The notes beneath the pieces were generated by a model. The model made no database searches and was not told the origin of the DNA. It saw only the letters and a program-made list of their open reading frames with translations. From the NCBI GenBank assembly GCA_029204225.1, contig CM055097.1, positions 32,987,804 to 33,051,803 of the forward strand: DNA of 64,000 bases, read 5' to 3'. The position numbers and the translations under genes were made by a program. Shown here piece after piece: positions 44,027 to 64,000 of the stretch (positions are counted from its first letter, which is position 1; each line of letters begins with the position of its first letter). The stretch comes from Diphasiastrum complanatum (Eukaryota > Streptophyta > Lycopodiopsida > Lycopodiales > Lycopodiaceae).

Positions 44027-44072
44027 AAAAGGAGGCGCACGTGCGATTGCGCAGTGTGAGTCGCCTCCTTTT
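44027..44072 (+). repeat. Hairpin, 11-bp stem
   Basis: AAAAGGAGGCG (44027-44037) and CGCCTCCTTTT (44062-44072) are perfect reverse complements around a 24-base loop that itself contains CGCACGTGCG. Confidence 0.85.
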
Positions 44073-44597
44073 TTTTCATGAAAAAGCAAAAAATAATTCT
44101 ACGAAATGATGTAGAAGGCCGTACACATTAATGTCTTCTTCCTGAGTTTCTGCTCAATGCTCTCCTCTATTTCTACAAAATGGCACATAGTTATCTCGTT
44201 CCTCTGCTCCCTTATGGTCTTAGGAAGATGACTCTTTTTCATAACTAATGAAAGATTACATTGTTCAATAAAGTACGCCCCCATCATATGTAACGAGCAT
44301 ATGTTTATTATGGAAAACTTTGGTATGGAGTTGAGATGCTATTTGAAATAGGGAGCGTCGCCCAAATTGCCCGTGATACATCTGAAACGAGCACGTATCT
44401 CATTCACTTGTTAAAAAACCACATATAATTTTTGGGGCTCTATATTATGCAAAATAATATAAGCCCCCAAAAAAGCCTAAAAATCTTGCCAATGACAATT
44501 GAGACCGACGATAACAACGTAATATGTTGTGATAAGGTATTATATTCCTGAGGATGAAAAACGCACAGGCAATAAATGCCAAGTGCACATTCAATGA

Positions 44598-44649
44598 TGC
44601 ACCTTTAGTGAGAGAGTGTCACTAAGGACACTCTCTCACTAAAGGTGCA
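44598..44649 (+). repeat. Perfect hairpin with 23-bp arms upstream of CDC48
   Basis: Left arm 44598-44620 begins TGCACCTTTAGTGAG and right arm 44627-44649 is its exact reverse complement. The loop is six bases (ACTAAG). It lies about 310 bp upstream of the TATA-like element of CDC48. It could be a small foldback element or a palindrome; no further inverted repeat extends beyond the arms. Confidence 0.9.
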
Positions 44650-44957
44650 CCGTTGGTGGATGCGCACATAGCATGTAGAGCGGCGAGCCTGTGCTTATTC
44701 TAGTGAAAGGGGTATTTACCATATCGTGTGATGCATGATGCTACCCTATGGTTAGCTTATCTATAAACGAGTCCCAAACATACAATGCAAAGGTACTTGG
44801 GTTTTTGTGATGGCTGCATATGTGAATGGGCTCTTTCCCATTGGTGAGAGCAAAAGCACCACGTGGGTTTCACCCATTGGGTTGGCTTGTTGTGTACAAT
44901 ATTAAATTTTTTGGTGCATGCCTTGGACAGGACCTTCCTTTAAAGCTCTCACCCTAC

Positions 44958-44968
44958 CTATAATAAAT
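44958..44968 (+). promoter_or_regulatory. Probable TATA box of the CDC48 gene
   Basis: CTATAATAAAT lies about 150 bp before the start codon. A pyrimidine-rich stretch follows at about 44990-45010, where transcription could begin. No other candidate is better placed. Inference only. Confidence 0.4.
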
Positions 44969-45059
44969 TAATAAAAATGGGTAGCGTTTCCACTTTTGCT
45001 TTTTGCCTTTCGGTTTTCCGAAGAAGCTCTTTCTCTAGAGCTTAAAGCTTCGAGCGTCA

Positions 45060-45074
45060 ATGGAGCGGTGCTAA
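45060..45074 (+). other. Short upstream ORF in the CDC48 leader
   Basis: ATG GAG CGG TGC TAA (four codons, MERC) ends 36 bp before the CDC48 start at 45111. It matters only if transcription begins upstream of it, as the TATA position suggests. Confidence 0.4.
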
Positions 45075-45110
45075 AGCGAACGATCGAGCGAGCGAGCGAA
45101 GGTGGACGAC

Positions 45111-57610
<12,500 letters not shown>

Positions 57611-57850
57611 TTAAACATGATGAAATGCTTACAGGGTCATTCTCAACCATTGGCATGGCATGCTTAATACGGTCATAGTTAGAGCCAGTCAAACTTTTAG
57701 TGATTGTTTACTATGATGAGCTATCTTGTTAAGTGATGCAACTGCATGTAATTTTGTGGTGGCATAAAAGCTTGTGCGAAATTGTTTTTTCCTCTTATTG
57801 TTCTAGTTATATTGTGTATTGACTCATGTATATCATGCAACAGGTAAGAT
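57611..57850 (+). other. Probable CDC48 3' UTR
   Basis: AT-rich sequence after the TGA at 57608-57610. No exact AATAAA was seen; TTGTGTATTGA and TGTAATTTTG stretches fit the loose plant polyadenylation signals. The end is not determined. Confidence 0.35.
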
Positions 57851-57949
57851 TTCTAAGACCATTGGCTGTTTAGGCATGATGGTTTGGTATTATATCCTGC
57901 TTATAGAAGATGCCTAGCTACTTGATTTCTTTCTGTTGTGTTCCTTGCA

Positions 57950-58265
57950 TGTATACCAGACTAGCCTCCCAATTACGAAGGCATGTTATCCACCACAATG
58001 AGTGTCCAATATGGCCTAGTGAATGTGTGTCCAAAAACATAAGATTTTGTTCAACCTTGCCTGTATACCACAGTAACCTCCCCATTATGAATGCATATTA
58101 TAATTGGAATATTAATAGTTGACAAGTTAAAAGTTGATGCTAGGCACTATCAAGGTAAATCTGGTGGTTAGCAGCTGCTGTGGTCAATGAAGGGTGTAAA
58201 AAATATGGCCTAGTGAATGCATCCAAGTGTTACAACACACAACTTTGTTCAACCTTCGCTGAGCT
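57950..58265 (+). repeat. Degenerate local duplications downstream of CDC48
   Basis: TGTATACCAGACTAGCCTCC (57950) recurs as TGTATACCACAGTAACCTCC (58062). ATATGGCCTAGTGAATG with TTGTTCAACCTT (about 58009-58057) recurs at about 58204-58255. Confidence 0.7.
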
Positions 58266-59234
58266 TAGAGATTGCCTACAATGTGATTGCATGAATCATA
58301 GTAAAAGTTTCCAGTCATGTAAGCAATCCTTCATTCTTTGCAAGAGTCTATTTTATAGAAAGATTTTCATGATTGAGTCCCGCATTCTAGATGGTGAGAG
58401 TCCAGTAGCAGAAAGCATCACTAGCTTTTTTCAACAAGAAAGGGGTCTTAATGGGTTTCAAAGGTTGTTTAAATAATAGGAGACTGTTCAATCTGTTTTT
58501 GAATCATGTGAGTACACTTTCCATGTAATTCAAATTTTTTGATGAAGTTCAAACAGTATTTTTCTGCTTTACGCAGACGCCATGGGGTCGTTTTAAAACA
58601 TCTGTGCGCTTCCAGACTCAACAATAACAGCTAAGAATGTGATAAGTTGTCATGAGTTGAAACTGCCTACAATCACAACGATAGTAGTTAAAAGTGAATG
58701 TTTGCAAAGTTATGCCACCGGGTAGGGAGTTTGAATCTCTTGCTCAAAACCCTGGAAAAATAACCACCTGGAACATCTTGCAAAATTCCACCTGCAAATG
58801 AATCTGTTTAGTTCACAGGGTTGTGAAACAACACCAATCACATGTTTCTTCACAGAATCTTTTAAAATGAATCCATTCTCTATCAGATCTGTGTAATCAG
58901 TGAAAACCTATTACTACTTTTGGTCAAGGCATCAGTTCTTCTGAATGGTAGACTTCAATGGTGTTTATTTCTCCTGCATCTTTTTCTCTTTATCCTTCTG
59001 ATTGTTAAGGTGACCATGTCCTGCTATCTCGAGCACATGTTCTTGTTTTTTGTTTTTTGTAGGAAATCATGAATAATATGCTATTTCTAGAAGTCCATGC
59101 TATCTCTTGCAGATGTTCTTGTTTATTGTATGGAATCATGAAATATTTGCTACTTGTGCAAAAATCACCAAAAGGACCATTGCCCAATAAGCAAATTACA
59201 ATTTCTTATTGCTAGGGGTAGCACTAAATAAAAA

Positions 59235-59238
<4 letters not shown>
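58266..59238. other. Intergenic, nothing recognised
   Basis: The open frame 58180-58476 overlaps the duplicated block and has no motif. TGTTCTTG with TTTTTTGT words repeat near 59040 and 59110. Confidence 0.4.

Positions 59239-59295
<57 letters not shown>
59239..59295 (+). repeat. GA microsatellite
   Basis: About 28 AG units after AAAAAACA. Confidence 0.95.
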
Positions 59296-59298
<3 letters not shown>

Positions 59299-59603
59299 TG
59301 GGCAATGATAGACAAAAAGCGTTTTGTCTATTCTCATTGGTCCACGTTTATCTTAAAATGTAAGGGCATTTGAAATGCACTTGAAGTGGGTTGAAAATGA
59401 CATGTGCTTTTAATAATTTCTAGAGAGAACACGAGGCTTTAGAAATTTCTAGAAAGTGAAGTTTCTAGAAAGAGAAATGTATAAAATGGTAAGAGAGAAG
59501 TAGAGGAGTGCATCACGATTGCGCGCGCACGATAGAGAGAGAGAGAGGCGCTGATTGTAATCTTTTAGGCTTTTTTTAGGTTTGAGATGAAAAATAGCAA
59601 TAA

Positions 59604-59672
<69 letters not shown>

Positions 59673-59676
59673 GAGG
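59604..59676 (+). repeat. Compound TG-AG microsatellite
   Basis: About 11 TG units, then about 20 AG units, with one C interruption at 59665. Confidence 0.95.
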
Positions 59677-60023
59677 GGCAGGGGGAGTTGCAACGATGAG
59701 GTGTTGCACCCTATCTTCTATTGTCATGTATGTATATATGGCTTGGCAAACCTACATTTATCAACCAATTGCGCTTGAAAATAGGATCAACTTGTTTTCA
59801 TTCCTATTTATAGTTCACTTTTGATTTGGAGGAAGATGGTTGTTTCTAATGTTTGCTCCAGTGGGCACAACCTTTGAAAGCTTGGTTGAGTATCATTGTA
59901 GATTGTTGTATGCATGCCCTATTTCAAGATGAAATGATGGACATGTGGACTAAATGGTAGAGAAGATTTGTAACAAGCGCTCTTGGAATTGCTGAGTTGA
60001 CACCTTGCATATGCTATTGAGGA

Positions 60024-60024
<1 letters not shown>

Positions 60025-60082
<58 letters not shown>
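60025..60082 (+). repeat. Compound CT-AT microsatellite
   Basis: About 10 CT units, then about 18 AT units, next to the 3' edge of the copia gag fragment at 60099-60360. Confidence 0.95.
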
Positions 60083-60089
<7 letters not shown>

Positions 60090-60098
60090 TATATTTAT

Positions 60099-60360
60099 TT
60101 ATTTCATGCTTTTTTGGTTTCTTCTTTTTGCTTTGAAGTCTTTCTTAATAAATAGTACTTGATTTTCTGATCTGTTAGAGGTTGTTGTCCTCTTTTTTTG
60201 TTCATGGAGTAGCATGGTTATTACCTTGGAAAGAGTAAACCTTACTTGTGTGGTTATAATCATTACCCAATTCTCATAGGTTGGAGGTAAACTAGAGAGT
60301 ATAGTGATGACTACATCAATGTCCTGAACATTAGAGTTGATTGTAGCCATTTGAGCAAGC
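60099..60360 (-). pseudogene. copia gag middle fragment
   Basis: On the - strand: QQLAQMATINSNVQDIDVVI, then LSSLPPTYENWVMIITTQ and KVITMLLHEQKKR. This is the UBN2 second half, close to the + strand gag at 36731-36931. It begins exactly where the LTR-like segment at 60361 ends, so the gag was split by that insertion or recombination. Confidence 0.75.
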
Positions 60361-60850
60361 TGTTGAAAGTACAATACAAAGGACCATAATTGAACCTACA
60401 TAAGGCTCCAAGAGTTATCGATTGATTGATACACCTATCTATTGCAAAACTAGTCACAAGATCTTGATCTAGAGAGCAATCAAAACCATTGATCAAACAG
60501 GGAATTTCGACCCCACACGTGTGTGGTATGGACTCCAGTACAGCTATTATCAGAGATTAAGTGGAATCAAGTTTTGATACCAAAGCATTTACAAAAACTC
60601 AAGATAAATGTGTAGAAAACTCAAGATTGCCAATTTGCTCCAAAAATTCTATCTCCTCACTATGGAATGATGGATTGTACGGGCTCTTCTCCTCTCAAGT
60701 TAGGTGAAAATCCAGCATGTAATAAGGAAGATGATTGACTATTTTCCCCTAATCTTAGAGTTTTGCGAAGTTGGTGGCTAGCTAGATCAACCACCTCCAC
60801 GGTTCAAGGAATTTGGCCCTATAATTTAGGAAGATTTGGCAAATACTCCA
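60361..60850 (-). repeat. LTR-like segment of the copia A LTR family
   Basis: It starts at TGTTG (60361) like the LTR edge at 40709 and runs parallel to 40709-41200 by eye for about 400 bp. Then a shortened end reads TTGGCAAATACTCC, comparable to the LTR-PPT junction at 41407-41426. CACACGTGTG lies at 60514. It sits between gag codons and the PBS of another element. Confidence 0.55.
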
Positions 60851-60867
60851 ACTTTGGCCTGCAACCT

Positions 60868-60879
60868 GCTCTAATACCA
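60868..60879 (-). promoter_or_regulatory. Primer binding site on the - strand
   Basis: TGGTATTAGAGC, one change from the initiator tRNA-Met PBS, directly after the - strand LTR end TTTTTCACA. Confidence 0.65.
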
Positions 60880-61520
60880 TGTGAAAAAAATAGATCCAAA
60901 ATGCACTTAATGGATCAACAAGATCTTGGCCTAATTTGGGTGCACATCTATATTTAGCTAAGAGATAGAAATCATCACTTCACACATGCTAGAATTTTAT
61001 AAATTACTAAGATCTGATCATAAGCACTAAGATCCAACATGATGCTATCCATGTACGTACAACAACAACAGCATACTATCCTTCACATGTGTGGATGCAA
61101 GATCAACAACAAAAATGACATTAAGATATCTTGAGAAATACACATGAGATGGACAGAGAATCAAAAGAGATGAATTATCAACATAAAATGAGAATACATA
61201 GACAGTTTTCCCATGCTGGTACTACTATTTATAGCTACCAAAATTTCACTTGGCCAATTGCCCTAAACTTGCCCTAAATGGTAATTTCTTGGTACTTCAT
61301 CAAAAAACCTAGAAATTCTAGTCTAGATGCAATGTATGAAAATTAGCCAATTAGAATGGGTCCAAATCCGTCGACCTCATACATTTATCTACTTGCCAAA
61401 AAATAGTACAAACACTATTTAGGCCTTTATTGACAAATATAAATCTATCTCTAAGTTGAAATTTGATGTTGGCCTCAAAATTGCCAAAATAGATCAACTA
61501 AACTAGTTGAATTTTTCACA
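60880..61520 (-). repeat. 5' LTR of a - strand copia element (641 bp)
   Basis: Both ends read TGTGAAAAA when read inward, so the block has a 9-bp terminal inverted repeat (60880-60888 and 61512-61520). The PBS follows on the - strand. TATAAATAG on the - strand near 61230 is a fitting TATA box about 290 bp into the LTR. CACATGTG lies at 61084. The right end adjoins copia gag codons of a + strand element, which it interrupts. Confidence 0.75.
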
Positions 61521-62860
61521 TGGGATTCTTTAAAAGCTATATATGAATCCAACAACACTTCAAAAGTTCTTATGCTAAGAAACCAAATCTTACAAAGCAT
61601 GAGGAGAAGTGATGAAAGTGCACAAGAGTATGTGCTTAGGATCAAGTCTCTCAACAAAGAATTAGTTTCTATTGAAGAGAAGATTCTAGATAATGAGCTT
61701 GTACAAGTGATCTCAATGGCTTAGGAGATGAGTTTTTCAATTTGATTCAAATTTCTTCCATCCAAAGACACTTTGCCATCAATTGATAAGCTCCATAGTG
61801 TGCTAGTGGCTGAAGAGTGCAGGATGCTCCATGCAAAAGCAAGGATGGGTTCCTTATCATTGCAAGATGGAGATGAGAAAGTAAATTTCTCATACAAGGG
61901 CAACAAGAAAACCAAGGGATCCAAGAAGGATCAAGCAAAGGAGGCCAAGAAGGAGGATCAAGCATCAAGTTCAAAGAAAAAGGACAAGTCCAAGTTAAAA
62001 TGCTTCTTTTGTGAAAGAAGAGGCATTTTGCATCCGAATGCTACAAGACACAAAGAGCACAAGAGGGGGAGAACAAACAAGGAAACCTTGCATATGAACA
62101 AGAGGAGGATGAAGGAGATCTATTTTTGATGGCATATACATCCTCACCAACAAGCAATGGCAATTCAAGAGACACTTGGTGGATTGTTAGTGGGGCAAGT
62201 TTCCACATGACTTATAAAAATGAGTTCTTCTCAACTTTACACTCTTTCAATGATGCTAAAAAGTTTGTCTTTATTGCAAGTGATGAAGAGTGTAGGATAG
62301 ATGGTGTTGGTACCATCTCTTTGTGTCTAGAATCCTCAAAAATTATGGATCTAGAAAATATTCTTTATGTACAATCACCAAAAATATGCTAAGTGTTGGT
62401 AAACCTGTGGAAAGTGGTTTGGATGTCCACTTCAAGCATGGTGTTGTTTCATTTTAAAGAATGATAATTGCATAGCAAAAGGATGCAGCCTGAGGGTTAT
62501 GTACTCAATGGTAAGAAAAATAATGTATGTAAATTCCATAAGGCACTTTATGGCTTGAAGCAATTTGCCAGAGCTTGGTTTCAAAGGATCAACACCTTCC
62601 TCATCCAACAAGGATACAAACCAAGCACTGTCGATGCTAATGTCTACTTTAGGTCAATGCAACATTCTTTTATTATTGTCACTTTGTATGTTGACGACAC
62701 ACTACTTTTCAATGATAGTGTCAATCTGATAAAAGATGATGTCCTCATAATTCGACATGACGCGAAGTTCATTAATGTCTAGGAATTCAAATCCACAGAG
62801 ATAGAAAGAGAAAGCTGATTTATATCACTCAACAGAGGTACATTCAAACAGAATCATCAT
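61521..62860 (+). mobile_element. Ty1/copia element of family A (+): gag end, protease, RT piece
   Basis: Gag from 61521: WDSLKAIYESNNTSKVLMLR, SDESAQEYVLRIKSLNKELV, a stop at about 61721 and frame change, then 61773-62129 with a lysine-rich stretch and a weak knuckle (CFFCERRGILHPNA). Protease region 62126-62392: TWWIVSGASFHMTYKNEFFS, where the catalytic Asp is Val (codon 62186-62188). Then a deletion removes integrase. RT 62468-62782 has KFHKALYGLKQFARAWFQRI and the active site LYVDDTLLFN, followed by EFKSTEIERES. It resembles the - strand copia A. Confidence 0.8.
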
Positions 62861-63189
62861 ACATAATTTGATGAATTGCAAGTTAGCTCACTCACGAATG
62901 GACCCATGCCTATGATGTTAAAATGTCAAAATCATGCTTGATCTAGGCCAAATGTATGTACATATCATAAATGCACATGTGTGGAGCCTATTCCCATGGG
63001 TGAATTAAATGCATATACCATTTAGACTAATCATATAGGTTGTACATACCATTTGATTTGAGATCTAGTGGCTAAAATGGCCAAAATCTAGTTTTCTAGC
63101 TATATGCCACTTGGCACCTTTTTATTGGTAGAATGTACTACATCATTAGTTTAGGAGTGATCTCCCATGTGTAGAAGTCTGCTCACACA
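62861..63189. other. Spacer between copia sequences
   Basis: No coding sequence. CACATGTG at 62974. It may include the 3' LTR of the preceding element, whose boundaries I could not define. Confidence 0.35.
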
Positions 63190-63688
63190 TGTGGAAAAAT
63201 CAATAGAACTTGAGTTTGGACTTGTAGAAGATTTTTATCTAGGTTTCTATAAATTAGGAAGATTGCCCAAAATTAAGGAGGTGGCTTAAGTCATGGACCA
63301 TGTGCCAAGTTTGATGTGATTGATGGATCCTTTGGTGACTAGGCACCCTCACACGTGCCAGATCAGGTGACTCAGCAGTAGATCGAGCTCCCACTCATGT
63401 ATATATAGAGCCTCATTTGGCCATAATCAACAAGCAAGTGAAATCGTGGTTTTGGAGCATTTCTTGAGTAATTTCACTTTTTGTCTTGTGATTTTATGCT
63501 TCTATTGGATTCTAATCTTAGTGTACTTCATTCTCTACTAGTCTGTACTCTGATAGGTTTTCACACGTGTGAAACCAGCAAGTCATAGTTTTGATCATAA
63601 TTGATTGTTCTTGTTAGATTTGTTGATGTAGAATTGATCTAATGAGCTCTAATCTTGAGTAGATTGGTAGATCAACTGTATTTTCACA
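63190..63688 (+). repeat. Copia 5' LTR candidate, left end uncertain
   Basis: The right end TTTTCACA (63688) is followed at once by the PBS TGGTATCAGAGA. TGTATATATAGAG near 63397 is a TATA box. A left end at TGTGGAAAAA (63190) would give imperfect inverted ends, but this is a guess. The end sequence resembles the 60880-61520 LTR (GATCAACTG...TTTTCACA). It contains a perfect 16-bp palindrome, TTTCACACGTGTGAAA, at 63559-63574. Confidence 0.55.
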
Positions 63689-64000
63689 TGGTATCAGAGA
63701 AAAATACAAGAGCATTAATGGCATCAATTTAAACTACACCCAAATTAGCAAGTTTTTGGAAACTAACTAATCTTGAGGTAGCGAGTTTGAATGGATAGAT
63801 AGAATCAATATTTTTGCACCAGATCTTGTTGTGGGCTGTAGGTGTACTTTCCACACGTGTGAGGCTGTACAAAACCAGTTCTGAGCAATAAGGTGCATTA
63901 TATGCTTCATACACCCAAAACTAGTAATTTTTAGTGCATTTTTCAAGCTTTCTCTTGCATTGTTTCTATTCCATTGATTTGTTCTTGGTTTAGATCAATC
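63689..64000 (+). mobile_element. Start of a copia internal region (PBS, leader, broken gag start)
   Basis: The PBS is 63689-63700. A gag-like start ATG at 63720 reads MASI, a stop, then TPKLASFWKLTNLEVASLNG, reminiscent of copia gag N-termini but broken by stops. The element runs off the window. Confidence 0.5.

Noticed and set aside
58180-58476. Cys-rich frame downstream of CDC48, considered as a small secreted protein
   Set aside because: No signal peptide pattern, overlaps a degenerate duplication, and cysteine spacing shows no known family.

Overview
The window is nuclear DNA of a land plant with a large, transposon-rich genome. A seed-free vascular plant such as a fern is my best guess (inference). 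The grounds are: two spliced genes with plant-like proteins and GT-AG introns; single introns of about 9 and 17 kb filled with retroelements; abundant CT, CA and AT microsatellites; plant-type LTR elements primed by initiator tRNA-Met; and no bacterial gene organisation. I saw no rRNA, tRNA or CRISPR array.

Two host genes are supported, both on the + strand. The first is the 3' part of an AAA-ATPase gene, with exons at 5946-6028, 10459-10581, 27553-27613 and 27810-27924. Its upstream exons lie outside the window and its last exon was not found. Its 17-kb intron holds a LINE, two Ty3/gypsy elements placed tail to tail, a hAT fragment and a second LINE. The second gene is a complete CDC48/p97 gene, 45111-57610, with nine exons and 810 codons before the stop. 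All Walker motifs are intact. Its 9-kb first intron contains a decayed copia element, a degenerate tandem repeat of about 0.45-0.5 kb, and what looks like the end of a Penelope-like reverse transcriptase.

Layout. 1-2.24 kb: three LINE pieces on the - strand, head to tail and separated by CT/GA microsatellites. 2.28-3.7 kb: hAT transposase remnant. 5.9-27.9 kb: AAA-ATPase gene with its TE-filled introns. 28-31.5 kb: AT-rich DNA with nothing recognised. 31.5-43.4 kb: nested Ty1/copia elements on both strands. 43.4-45 kb: LTR-like sequence and three hairpins just upstream of CDC48. 45.1-57.6 kb: CDC48. 57.6-64 kb: intergenic DNA with microsatellites and more nested copia elements.

The most interesting signal is that the LINE family ends in a conserved 3' segment (a small hairpin, an AATAAA, then a CT microsatellite) and that copies are also preceded by CT repeats in the same orientation. 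That is the expected footprint of a LINE that inserts into TC microsatellites. Other signals are a CACATGTG/CACACGTGTG palindrome recurring in copia LTRs, short segments built of iterated self-complementary words, and a perfect 23-bp-arm hairpin upstream of CDC48. No retroelement here appears fully intact: all show stops, frameshifts, internal deletions or lost catalytic residues.
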